From: Planctomycetales bacterium
GTDB lineage: Bacteria > Planctomycetota > Planctomycetia > Isosphaerales > Isosphaeraceae
Assembly: GCA_027452145.1 (NCBI GenBank)
Contig: DAIDHB010000256.1
Span: 1 to 46,715 of the forward strand
Length of the DNA: 46,715 bases
Reading direction: 5' to 3'
The notes beneath the pieces are model-generated. The model had not been told where the DNA came from. It did no database searches and was given only the letters and a program-made list of their open reading frames with translations. The position numbers were made by a program, and so were the translations under genes. This document shows positions 10,401 through 18,082 of this stretch, one piece after another; within the stretch, counting starts at the first letter, position 1; every line of letters begins with the position of its first letter.

Positions 10401-11693
10401 CTCCTGCTGGCCACGAACCGGCCGGGCGATCGGGATCGAGCGCTGGCGTTACTCGAGAACAATCTGACAAAGGCTCCCAACAGCGTGGGGGACCTATCGC
10501 TCAAGGCCACGATCCTGGCCTCGCAGCCCGCCGGTCGCCGCGAAGCCGTTGCGATCCTGGAGCACCTGGCGGGGACGAATCGGTTGGGCGACGAACAGCG
10601 ATTCCTGCTGGCCCATCTCTACCTGGGTCGAGGCGAGGAGTCCAAATATCATGATACCATGAAGAAGGTCCTGGCGACCAGGGCTCGGAATCCCCAGCAT
10701 CTGGCCCACTTCGCCAACCACTGGATCGTACGTAACCAGATCGACCTGGCCGATCACTGGCTGGCCGAGCTGAAGAAGGTCGATCCCAACGGCCGGCCGG
10801 CTCTGGAACTGGAGGCCCGCCTGCTCGACCTGCGGAAGCGCCGTACCGAGCTCCTGGCGCTTTTGCAGGCCCGAGTTCGCGAACGGCCCGACGACATCGG
10901 CGTCGTGGCCGACCTTCTCGACCGTCACGGGTTCTCCAGGGAAGCCGAGACGGCTTACGTCGCTTTCGTCGCCCGCGAACTCGGCCAACCCGAGCGATCC
11001 CTCGCCCTGGCCCGGTTCCTGGCCCGGCATCATCGCGTGTCTGAGGCAATGAAGATCCTCGAGAAGGCATGGGCAACGTGTCGGCCCGAGCTCGTGGCGA
11101 CGGCGGCGCTGCCACTCTATGACGAACCGTCGACGACTGACGTCGAGAAGCGACAGATCGAAGCCTGGATGGCCGAGGCTGTACAGAGACGGCCCGATGT
11201 CTCCGGCCTTGCAACCGACCTGGGGATCATTCGGATTCTCCAGGGGCGGTTCAACGAGGCGGAAGCGATGTATCGGCGAATCCTCAGGAAGGAACCCGGG
11301 AACTCCGGGGCCCTCAACACCCTGGCCTGGCTACTGGCCCTCAGAGACCAGTCGAAGGTTGATGAAGCCCTCGGCTTGATCACCAGGGCCCTCGAGATAG
11401 AAGGCCCCAATCCAACACTGCTCGATACCCTCGCCGTTGTGCTGATCCGGGGTGGCAAGTTCGAACAGGCGGTGGAGGAGCTAACCAGGGCCCAGCAACG
11501 GGCACCTGGCAAGCCGAGCCTCGCGCTCCACCTGGCCTGGGCGTTCAGGGAAGAAGGCAAGGTTGAAGAGGCTCGCAAGCAGTTCCTCAAAGCGGAGGAG
11601 CTGGGTGTCAGGATCCCGTCGCTCGATCCCCTCGAGCGCCTGATCATACAGAAACTGCGTAATGACCTGTTCGCAGTTGAAACTCCACCCTGA
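7500..11693 (+). CDS. Giant TPR-repeat protein of the exopolysaccharide/exosortase locus
   Basis: A 1397-residue protein with an N-terminal membrane anchor (about residues 6-29) and an otherwise almost wholly helical array of tetratricopeptide repeats, for example the segments beginning HEDARRSFARAIETDPQNVD and RFNEAEAMYRRILRKEPGNS. Several units keep the TPR pattern of small/large residues at the fixed positions. Large TPR proteins (PrsT-type) accompany exosortase loci and are thought to scaffold polysaccharide or protein assembly at the cell envelope. The ATG follows GGGAACGGATC. No enzyme domain is seen. It sits between the assembly core and the PEP-CTERM gene, all in the same direction. 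Confidence 0.88.
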   Translation: MRRLNLVLLAILLVSMGLLGGAIHLVHGFQMRRNAARLLDRAHRAESANALDKVDEVLGRYLSLRAGDAAAWAWYARVVDRRDTARARVERSYLVFEQALRHSPGDRELKRRCADLAMELGRHGDACRLLTELLEQADGDAKRAGRAELWNLLGQCEEALGKHEDARRSFARAIETDPQNVDVFDRLARLLNTKLRQAEQADATIRDMIARNDASGRAHAYRWRYAWELAPPADDRDIAKALQLAPDDREVLIAAAMAAEQKQDLAAVRTYLARGHEHDPKDIPFAVSLARLETRTGHLDRAEAVLRRSFEARPVSGLAFELADTLILAGKIEGKDGAEALIDQLRRAGLGETLVRFLDAEVLFQRKKWSEAIAGLQTARAVLGASPELVLRINLMIAECHGQIGSDEQRLEALRRAAEGKEGAESARLELVWALEQSGRLDQAIEALSPLAIGGTNPGWRIDLVRLLLRKAIRQPRESRNWPEIERRLDEAEKAASATSEPVVLLRLDVLAAQDQFDEARTLLSKSLAREPRNLAYRLAMARLDQLQHRDDEALRILDQTEMDLGPGLQIDLARLDYWGARGGKSAMAALTNLSEKRAAIPPADRPLVLGRLESVAVQLGQLNLARQYGRELADLQPENIGVLLRLFDLAVMAGDRDEPGRLVDGIRKIEGEDGINWRFARAALLIDQASRSASVNLDEARHLAAEISKSRPNSWIGPALDGEIARLTGSTDRAVEKYLKALELGNVQPSFARRLVALLDQQGRSAEIGRVMQVLHDQGAALAEVTLVQALDAIRERDYQKGIKLAQQVFPGTSTKSTDHLNLGRIYLAAGRDDEAGRAFRRAVELGRGVPENWLAYVQYLVQVKQNSQAKAVMEAAREALPSDRATLTLAQCALIVGDTARAETLIQQAMDTEGMAADLAALRIAVEVHLRSNHLEAACSYLDRIASCPTATPGDIDWAGRTRVMLLLATNRPGDRDRALALLENNLTKAPNSVGDLSLKATILASQPAGRREAVAILEHLAGTNRLGDEQRFLLAHLYLGRGEESKYHDTMKKVLATRARNPQHLAHFANHWIVRNQIDLADHWLAELKKVDPNGRPALELEARLLDLRKRRTELLALLQARVRERPDDIGVVADLLDRHGFSREAETAYVAFVARELGQPERSLALARFLARHHRVSEAMKILEKAWATCRPELVATAALPLYDEPSTTDVEKRQIEAWMAEAVQRRPDVSGLATDLGIIRILQGRFNEAEAMYRRILRKEPGNSGALNTLAWLLALRDQSKVDEALGLITRALEIEGPNPTLLDTLAVVLIRGGKFEQAVEELTRAQQRAPGKPSLALHLAWAFREEGKVEEARKQFLKAEELGVRIPSLDPLERLIIQKLRNDLFAVETPP

Positions 11694-11828
11694 AATCGTC
11701 TGCCAGTTTTCCTCTACGGAGATGGCCACACCCGCTTTCGGTTCTTCGATTCCGCATGCCCAGGGCGGCAACGAATCGGCGGTGGGCAGCCGGGGAAAAA
11801 ATGAGGAAAGCCAAGGCGTTTCGTGGAG

Positions 11829-11912
11829 AAAGGAGGATGTGCACCAGTTGCGATCGCGTGTTTCGACGGTAAATCTGGGCCAGAGATCGATTACGTCCAG
11901 GAAACCTCCTTT
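11829..11912 (+). promoter_or_regulatory. Long-range complementary AAAGGAGG / CCTCCTTT pair in the PEP-CTERM leader
   Basis: AAAGGAGG (11829-11836), a perfect Shine-Dalgarno sequence with no properly spaced start codon, is exactly complementary to CCTCCTTT (11905-11912), 68 bases further on and about 20 bases before the PEP-CTERM start codon. Pairing would form a leader stem just upstream of the real ribosome-binding site (GGAG at 11919-11922). A regulatory role is inference only. Confidence 0.3.
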
Positions 11913-11930
11913 TCTCGCGGAGTCTCGCTC

Positions 11931-12737
11931 ATGCGCATCTTTTCGGCTTCTCGGATTCTGGCCGCACTGGCAATCATCGCCGGTCTTGGCCTGGCAGCGC
12001 CCGAGGCGTTCGCCGACATCAACCTCGCATATTCGCTCAGCCAGACGGGCCACCTGACCGTCACGAACACGGGGCTGGGCCCGGGCAACATCTCGACGGG
12101 GACGCTCAATTACGGGTCTTTCGACGTCTCGATCACGACGAACACGACCGATCCCACGGGAACCGGCACCGGCCTTGGCGGGAATGGTACATCACCGGGC
12201 GGAAATCCTCCCTCCAGTGACCTGAACACGACCACCTTCGCGATCAACAACGAGACGTCGACGCTGGCTACCATCACGATCGTCGTGGGCGGGCAGAACT
12301 TCACGGTCGGGGCAGGGGGGATCGATTATGCGACTTTCTCCGCGACGGCCAGCAGCAGCCACTCAACTTCGTCGGACAATGTGGTTGTCAGCTCCGTCAT
12401 CGATACGACGAACACTGCTCTGCCCACGGGCGGTACGTCAATCCCCACCACCATAGGTACAACGTTGGTGGGGAATCCGGTCAACCCCTCGACCAGTGCG
12501 ACCAGGTCTTACGGATTCACCAACTCCGGCAACAGCAACACCCTCGCCTTCACCAACCCCGGCAAGTTCTCGATTGGCCAGACGCTTGTGATCACACTCG
12601 CGGGCGATTCCAGCGTCACCATCACGGTCAATACCACCGCCGTGACCCCCGAGCCCTCGAGTTTCGCGCTCGCGGGCGTCGGCGGTCTGGGCGTGATCGG
12701 CTACGGCCTGCGGCGACGCAAGGCCCGGACGGCCTGA
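11931..12737 (+). CDS. PEP-CTERM sorting-domain protein (exosortase substrate)
   Basis: A 268-residue exported protein. An N-terminal signal peptide (residues about 1-28, ending near AFA) leads into a Thr/Ser/Asn/Gly-rich, probably beta-strand extracellular region without recognisable enzyme motifs. It ends with the sorting signal TPEPSSFALAGVGGLGVIGYG followed by basic RRRKARTA: the PEP motif, a hydrophobic helix and an Arg-rich tail. The chosen ATG has GGAG 8 bases upstream; an open frame reaching back to 11823 lacks any sense before the signal peptide. Abundant Asn/Ser/Thr fits known PEP-CTERM proteins, which may be glycosylated. It is the likely local substrate of the exosortase at 2446 and is followed by a hairpin terminator. 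Confidence 0.92.
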   Translation: MRIFSASRILAALAIIAGLGLAAPEAFADINLAYSLSQTGHLTVTNTGLGPGNISTGTLNYGSFDVSITTNTTDPTGTGTGLGGNGTSPGGNPPSSDLNTTTFAINNETSTLATITIVVGGQNFTVGAGGIDYATFSATASSSHSTSSDNVVVSSVIDTTNTALPTGGTSIPTTIGTTLVGNPVNPSTSATRSYGFTNSGNSNTLAFTNPGKFSIGQTLVITLAGDSSVTITVNTTAVTPEPSSFALAGVGGLGVIGYGLRRRKARTA

Positions 12738-12798
12738 GCGGGGCTGGATCGACACAACCCGACCGAGCGGAATGGGTCTCCGCATCCATCGCTCTCTC

Positions 12799-12827
12799 GA
12801 CCTCGCCGGCTCCTGGCCGGCGAGGTC
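12799..12827 (+). terminator. Terminator after the PEP-CTERM gene
   Basis: An 11-bp perfect inverted repeat (12799-12809 with 12817-12827, loop of 7) followed by CTGTTTCGTT. It lies 61 bases after the PEP-CTERM stop. The T-run is imperfect but the stem is long and GC-rich. Confidence 0.7.
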
Positions 12828-12959
12828 CTGTTTCGTTATGCCGTCCGCCCCCATGAGGGCCTGTTCCAGGTTGTTCTCGAGTGCTGTTTTGGCCGCTGTC
12901 CCACACGCCGGAGGTGCCGTCCGTCCGGGATTGCCAGGGGCGGACGCTGACGAACGCAC

Positions 12960-13350
12960 GGATGGATCGCCATGATCTTCACGACCTCGTCGCTCGAACT
13001 CGTCTTATGCTGGTAGACCTCCCCAGGCCCTGATAGCGCCCCGGCCAGGCGAACGTCCGTTCTGCGGCCTGGTGGTTTGTAAGCCGATTCACTCGCGACG
13101 AGCGGCCCAACTCCGGGCTCTGATCCCGGTCGACCGACTGCATCTCGTCCCTTCGCCTATCGTTCTTCCCGGGCTTCGTCGCGAAGAGTTGCCGGGCGGC
13201 CCTGGTTCCATCGACGGCGTCGGTCGCCGCCAGCCGCAATCCGCTGGTATCCACGACGATAGGGCGCTTGTCGCCCCGGACCTTATCGCCGCCGGCGGCG
13301 GTCTTGGCCGATCGGGTGTTGATGGAGGCGACCCGCGGCGAGCCTTGCAA
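12960..13350 (-). pseudogene. Decayed IS5-family transposase
   Basis: The minus-strand translation holds the segment VASINTRSAKTAAGGDKVRG directly followed by KRPIVVDTSGLRLAATDA. This corresponds to the IS5-family region around the catalytic IDSQSVKT...GGKKVKGRKRH.VVDTLGL. Further on, AAERTFAWPGRYQGL matches the ERTFAWLGR motif near the C-terminus. The reading then shifts frame: the continuing homology (EVYQH..., a Ser-rich DEVVKIMAIHP) is in another frame. The catalytic Asp of IDSQ is replaced by Asn here (INTRS). The element is dead. No inverted repeats could be assigned. Confidence 0.65.
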
Positions 13351-13867
13351 TCGGGCGTGATCTGGCCGCGGAGCATGGATCGGTCCGCGTCCAGGCTGTT
13401 CGAGTCGACCCGAGGCGGCCGCCGGGACAATGTCTCGAGGGTGATCGACCTTCGAAATGCCGACGGCTCGGCGGGCCGAGGGCGCTTGATCGAGATGTCT
13501 GTCGTTTTTCGAGGACACGGCATTGTGAGATTGACATAGAACTGTAATAATGAGGCCACGACGACTGGATGAGGAAGACATGATACGGTGATCTGTGTGA
13601 GCGCGACGGCGAATGTCGTGGCATCCCGGAGGTGCCGGGGCGGCGGGAGTCGTGGATCGAGATCCCGAAGTCCACCGCGACGTCTTCCTCGTTCGAGCAC
13701 GTTCCGCCTCGCGCGGATCGTGCTTCCCCAGCGACCGATTCTCGGGCGGCGGCGCCGCAACCGACGGGGACGGAGTCCGCGCGGCTTTTGGGGTGGACCG
13801 ATCATGGGATCGCCCCGGGGGGCGAGCGGCGGACGAGACGGGCCGGCGACCACGGAGACATCGGCCG
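13351..13867. other. Intergenic region ahead of the glycosyltransferase operon
   Basis: About 500 bases with no supported gene. Open frames exist on both strands but their translations are Arg/Pro/Gly-rich and lack motifs. It carries the candidate promoter at 13523-13551. The IS5 remnant lies immediately to the left. Confidence 0.5.
13523..13551 (+). promoter_or_regulatory. Candidate extended -10 promoter for the glycosyltransferase operon
   Basis: TTGTGA (13523-13528) and AATAAT (13546-13551) are 17 bases apart, and a TG sits one base before the -10 hexamer, giving an extended -10 element. It lies about 320 bases upstream of the GT2 start in an AT-rich island. This is a sequence match only. 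Confidence 0.4.
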
Positions 13868-15016
13868 ATGATGGAGGATGCAGCGACGGCGACTCTTCCG
13901 GCGATCGGGGCCCCCGGCACGGGGCAGGCCGGCGTCCTCGGCCGGGGCGAGGCGGATGCCGCGGGGACGATCGCGGGGCGATCGGACGTGGCGCCGTTCG
14001 TCACGGTGATCGTGCCGGTGCGAAACGAGGCGCGGTTCATCGCGGGGACGATCCGGCAACTCGTGGACCAGGACTATCCGGTCGACCGGTTCGAGGTGCT
14101 GGTCGTCGACGGCCGGTCGGACGACGCGACGCGGATGATCGTTTCGGAGATGGCTGCGATTCATCGGCAGGTCCGGGTGCTGGATAACCCCGGGCGGCTG
14201 TCGAGCGCGGCGCGTAACGTCGGGCTGGCGTCATGCCGGGGCGAGCTGATCGTCGTGATCGATGGCCACTGCGAACTGGAGGGTCGGGATCACTTGCGGA
14301 ACATGGTCGACGCATTCCAGCGGAGCGGGGCCGACTGTCTGGGCCGCCCCCAGCCGCTGGACGTGACGGGCTCCTCGACGTTGCAGCGTGCGATCGCGGC
14401 GGCGCGGTCGTCGTGGCTGGGGCATCACCCGGCCTCGTTCATCTACGCGGATGAGGAGCGGTTCGTCCCGGCCAGGAGCGTGGCGGTGGCGTATCGCCGT
14501 GAGGTCTTCGACCGGGTCGGCGGGTTCGACGAGCGATTCGACGCCTGCGAGGACGTCGAGCTGAACTGCCGGGTCGACCATGCGGGCCTGCGGTGCTTCT
14601 TCACGCCGCAGGTTCGGGTGCGGTACTTCCCCAGGTCGAGCCTGGCCGGTCTATTCCGGCAGATGGCCCGCTATGGACGCGGACGGGTCCGACTGCTGCG
14701 CAAGCACCCCGAGACCTTCTCGCCGGGCGGTTTCCTCCCGGCGGCCTGGCTGGCCGGGCTGCTGACCGGGCCGGTGCTGGCCATCGCCTTGCCGCCGATG
14801 TGGTGGATCTTCGGCGTCGCGATCGCCGTCTATCTGGCCGCGGTTCTGTCCACTTCCGTCGTGATCGCCGCGCGCCGAGGCGAGCCCCGGCTGCTGGGAT
14901 GGCTCCCGTGGGTCTTCGCGGCCGTGCATGCCGGGGCGGGGTGGGGAGTACTGATGGAGAGCCTGTGCGGTCGAGGTGCGTCGTCGCGATCGTCGCTCGG
15001 TCCGGGAGCACGCTGA
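13868..15016 (+). CDS. Family 2 glycosyltransferase with C-terminal membrane segments
   Basis: A 382-residue GT-A fold enzyme. The N-terminal core has FVTVIVPVRNEARFI (about 43-57), VLVVDGRSDD and ELIVVIDGHCEL (near 129, in the place of the DxD metal site), then CEDVELNCRV (about 228), the usual ED acid-base motif. Residues about 290-335 form membrane segments that would hold it at the inner membrane, as in succinoglycan ExoA-type transferases. It probably adds one sugar to the lipid-linked repeat. The ATG chosen leaves a ~40-residue non-conserved lead; the frame is open further upstream without homology. It is the first gene of the second block and ends 6 bases before the next gene. Confidence 0.9.
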   Translation: MMEDAATATLPAIGAPGTGQAGVLGRGEADAAGTIAGRSDVAPFVTVIVPVRNEARFIAGTIRQLVDQDYPVDRFEVLVVDGRSDDATRMIVSEMAAIHRQVRVLDNPGRLSSAARNVGLASCRGELIVVIDGHCELEGRDHLRNMVDAFQRSGADCLGRPQPLDVTGSSTLQRAIAAARSSWLGHHPASFIYADEERFVPARSVAVAYRREVFDRVGGFDERFDACEDVELNCRVDHAGLRCFFTPQVRVRYFPRSSLAGLFRQMARYGRGRVRLLRKHPETFSPGGFLPAAWLAGLLTGPVLAIALPPMWWIFGVAIAVYLAAVLSTSVVIAARRGEPRLLGWLPWVFAAVHAGAGWGVLMESLCGRGASSRSSLGPGAR

Positions 15017-15022
15017 ACCGGC

Positions 15023-16357
15023 ATGCACGTCGCCATCGTCGATGAAGAACTGCCGTACCCGCTGAACTCCGGCAAGCGGATCCGTACGTTCCAGCTCGTC
15101 AGCCGGCTGGCCTCGCGGCATCGGATCACTTACGTCTGCCATCGCAACGCCGACCCACGAGAAGCGTCCGAGGCCGAGGCCGTCTTCCGCGACCTGGGCA
15201 TCGAGCCGATCGTGGTCGATCGGGCGATCCCGCCAAAGTCGGGCCCGTGGTTTCAGGCCCGGTTGGCGGCCAACCTGCTCTCGCCGCTGCCATACTCGGT
15301 CGCGTCGCACACCAGCCGGGCCCTCGGGCGCGCGATCTGCGACCTGCGATCGCGACGGCGAATCGACCTTTGGCAGGCCGAGTGGACCCCCTATGCCCAT
15401 TCGCTCCGGTCGCTGGAAAGTGGCCGCCTGCTGATCATGGCGCACAACGTCGAGTCGCAGATCTGGCGGCGGTATTACGAGAACGAGGCCAACCCGCTGC
15501 GACGATGGTACATCGGAGTCCAGTGGCAGAAATACCGGCGGTTCGAGTGCGCCGTCTTCCGGCAGGCGGATCGGGTCATCGCTGTCAGCCCGGACGACGC
15601 CGACAGAATCCGTCAAGACTTCGGCGCGGCAGAGGTTGTCGTCGTCGACAACGGCGTGGACACGGGCTACTTCCGCCCCGACGCCTCGCGGCGGATCCCC
15701 GGCCGGATTCTGTTCCTTGGGAGTCTGGATTGGCGGCCAAACCTCGATGCCGTGGACCGACTCCTGAGTGAGATCTTCCCCGCGGTCCGAGATCAGTATC
15801 CGGCCGCGATGCTCTGCCTGGTCGGCCGCAACCCGCCGGAATCCTTGCGGCGGACGGCGGCCGCGAAGCCGAGCGTCGAACTGCACGCCGACGTCCCCGA
15901 CGTCCGCCCGTTCCTGGCGGAGGCGTCGGTGATGGTCGTCCCTCTACGGATAGGCGGCGGCTCGCGACTGAAGATCCTCGAGGCCCTGGCCGCGGGGACC
16001 CCGGTCGTATCCACGAGGATCGGCGCCGAGGGGCTGGAGGTCCGCGACGGCGAACATCTGGTACTGGTGGAGCGGTGCGAGGACATGGCCCGGGCGATCC
16101 TGGAACTCGGGCGAGAGTCAGCCGCGATTCCACCGATGATCTGCGCGGGACGCCGCCTCGTCGAGGAGCGTTACGACTGGGACGTCCTTGCCGAACGGCT
16201 GGACGAGATCTGGTGTTCTGCTGTGGGAGAAGTCCATCCGCCGGCCGGGCTCCCCGCCGTCCGCTCCGAACCGGATAAATCGCCGGTGACGGGACGACCA
16301 TCGCATCGATCCGATCGGCAGCATGGGCGTGCAACGGGGACAGGTTTCGATGGTTAG
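15023..16357 (+). CDS. Family 4 glycosyltransferase (1)
   Basis: A 444-residue GT-B glycosyltransferase. The N-terminal nucleotide-fold half begins MHVAIVDEELPYPLNSG, the typical glycine loop; the C-terminal half has VVDNGVDTGYFRP, GRILFLGSLDWRPNLDAV and the donor-binding GGGSRLKILEALAAGTPVVS (about 310) with the EAL glutamate. The pattern IGGGSRLKILEA is that of GT4 enzymes related to those called 'sugar transferase, PEP-CTERM/EpsH1 system' (a planctomycete- and exosortase-linked set), which fits the locus. The last ~50 residues (after GEVHPP) are probably disordered. It begins 6 bases after the GT2 stop. Confidence 0.9.
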   Translation: MHVAIVDEELPYPLNSGKRIRTFQLVSRLASRHRITYVCHRNADPREASEAEAVFRDLGIEPIVVDRAIPPKSGPWFQARLAANLLSPLPYSVASHTSRALGRAICDLRSRRRIDLWQAEWTPYAHSLRSLESGRLLIMAHNVESQIWRRYYENEANPLRRWYIGVQWQKYRRFECAVFRQADRVIAVSPDDADRIRQDFGAAEVVVVDNGVDTGYFRPDASRRIPGRILFLGSLDWRPNLDAVDRLLSEIFPAVRDQYPAAMLCLVGRNPPESLRRTAAAKPSVELHADVPDVRPFLAEASVMVVPLRIGGGSRLKILEALAAGTPVVSTRIGAEGLEVRDGEHLVLVERCEDMARAILELGRESAAIPPMICAGRRLVEERYDWDVLAERLDEIWCSAVGEVHPPAGLPAVRSEPDKSPVTGRPSHRSDRQHGRATGTGFDG

Positions 16358-16485
16358 GCCGGCCACCCCGGGGATTCGAACTCGTTCTCTCGCGGGACGA
16401 TGAAGCTCCCCCGGTCTGCGGTGGGAATCGGTCATTCCTGGGGCGGGGGGGCGGGGACGCGGACCATCGACGCGAGGCCGGCGGC

Positions 16486-17859
16486 ATGTCGTCCCCGGCA
16501 TCACCCAGTTCTCGACTCGAGCCCGAGGGATCACCGAAGGCGATGGTCGTCTCTCATCCCTGGCGGCTTGGACCCTTGAAGGCCGCCTGCCGCGCGGACC
16601 TGCTCGCCTGGGCGCCGTCGAAAGGCGGGACATATTCCGTGAGCAAGGCACATTGGAATTTCCCTCCCGGTCAGCAGGTCGTGGTTCGGCCGAAGTCATC
16701 GGGGCGGGACTCCGCCCCTCGACCGAAGCGGATCCTCTGCGTCCTTCGCTGGCCGGTCGGAGGCATCCGCTCCTACATCTGCTATAACTACCCGAGGCTC
16801 GTCGAGCGAGGCTACCGGCTGACCATCGTCGGGCCCGACGATCAGTCGTTCGAGTCGCTGGCCGGCGAGATTGGCCACTGGGAAGGCAGCGAGTTCGTCC
16901 GGGTGGCGCTCCCAGGTGGAAGATGCCGTCTCGGTCGGTCGGTCCGTCGCGAACTCCGGACCGGACGCTACTCGATCCTCCATTCCCACGGGTTCACCGC
17001 TGCGACCCAATCGGTGCTGGCGAACCTCGGCATCGGTGTTCCCCACGTATTCACCTCGCATTACGTGATCCGACCCGAACAGTTCCCCGGCTGGCGGGGC
17101 CGATGGAAGCTCCGGGCCATCGGGTTGCTCGTCAAGCAGGTCGATCGGTTCATTGCCATCAGCGAGGATGCGCGGAGCAATTACCTCGAACATTTCCCGG
17201 GACTCGCCCGACGTCCGGGGAGGGTGGTGATGATTCCCAATGGCATCGATGTCGACCGGTTCGCCGAACCGTCATCTCGGGGCGACGACGATTTGCGGCG
17301 ACTCCTGGGTGCCGGTGCGGGTACGGTACTGGTCGGCTACCTCGGGCGGTTCATGGAGGAGAAGGGGTTCCTGGTCCTCGTGGAGGCGCTGAGGCGGATG
17401 GCCGAGAGGCGGCCGTCGCGTGATTACCGCGTCGTGGCCGTGGGATCGGGCGATTTCGAGCGGGAATACCGGAAAGAGGTGGAGCGACACGGCCTTTCGG
17501 ACGTGGTCCGTTTCCGGGCGTTTGTGCCCGACGTCGCGCCGCTGCTCGCCGGCCTGGACCTGGTCGTCGTTCCCTCGCTGTCGGAGACCTGCCCGCTGCT
17601 CCCCATGGAGGCCATGGCGGCCGGCGTACCCGTGCTGGGTACGGACTGCATCGGGCTGCGTGAGGTCCTGGCGGGAACGCCGTCGATGGTCATCCCGAGG
17701 GGCGACGCCGAGGCCTTGTGCTCGGCCCTCCGCTCCGCGATTGAGGCCCCATGGACAGCGGCGGCGCGGGGCTATGTGCCGGAAGCGCGGCGGCGGTTCT
17801 CGATCGACCGGGCCGTCGCCGCGCTCGACGCCGTCTTCGAGGGACTTATCGCCGGATAA
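16486..17859 (+). CDS. Family 4 glycosyltransferase (2)
   Basis: A 457-residue open frame whose recognisable GT-B protein starts near residue 80 (PKRILCVLRWPVGGIRSYI). The second half has MIPNGIDVDRF (about 249), GYLGRFMEEKGFLVLVEAL (about 285) and VPSLSETCPLLPMEAMAAG (about 362), the GT4 donor site with the E-x7-E pattern. The first 80 residues lack homology, so the true start may be a later GTG such as the one encoding VVVRPKSS; no strong ribosome-binding site decides it. It follows GT4 (1) after 128 bases. Confidence 0.88.
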   Translation: MSSPASPSSRLEPEGSPKAMVVSHPWRLGPLKAACRADLLAWAPSKGGTYSVSKAHWNFPPGQQVVVRPKSSGRDSAPRPKRILCVLRWPVGGIRSYICYNYPRLVERGYRLTIVGPDDQSFESLAGEIGHWEGSEFVRVALPGGRCRLGRSVRRELRTGRYSILHSHGFTAATQSVLANLGIGVPHVFTSHYVIRPEQFPGWRGRWKLRAIGLLVKQVDRFIAISEDARSNYLEHFPGLARRPGRVVMIPNGIDVDRFAEPSSRGDDDLRRLLGAGAGTVLVGYLGRFMEEKGFLVLVEALRRMAERRPSRDYRVVAVGSGDFEREYRKEVERHGLSDVVRFRAFVPDVAPLLAGLDLVVVPSLSETCPLLPMEAMAAGVPVLGTDCIGLREVLAGTPSMVIPRGDAEALCSALRSAIEAPWTAAARGYVPEARRRFSIDRAVAALDAVFEGLIAG

Positions 17860-18082
17860 CCGTCGTGCCGAGGGATTGGCGATGCGAGGATCGCTGGAGC
17901 CGGATCCGATCCTGGTCTCGCCGAGGAGGCGGAGAATAATGTTTCCCGATGATCATTCCGCGCCGTCTGGCAGGACTGGCACCGTTCGTCGTTCTGGGCC
18001 TTGGGTCCAGTTGCCTTGAGCGATCCACATGGCGAACTTTCGACTCTCCCTGCAGAATCGTGCCCCCAGCCCCAGAATCCCG

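Noticed and set aside
11740..11800. Possible c-di-GMP riboswitch in the PEP-CTERM leader
   Set aside because: Only short, scattered resemblance; the conserved core and receptor parts could not be found.
11839..11851. Possible sigma54 promoter (GTGCAC...TTGC) upstream of the PEP-CTERM gene
   Set aside because: The spacing between the two elements is two bases too short and the GG of the -24 element is missing.
16355..16400. tRNA-like T-loop (TTCGAAT) on the minus strand
   Set aside because: The bases flanking the loop do not form a T-stem and no acceptor or anticodon arm can be drawn.
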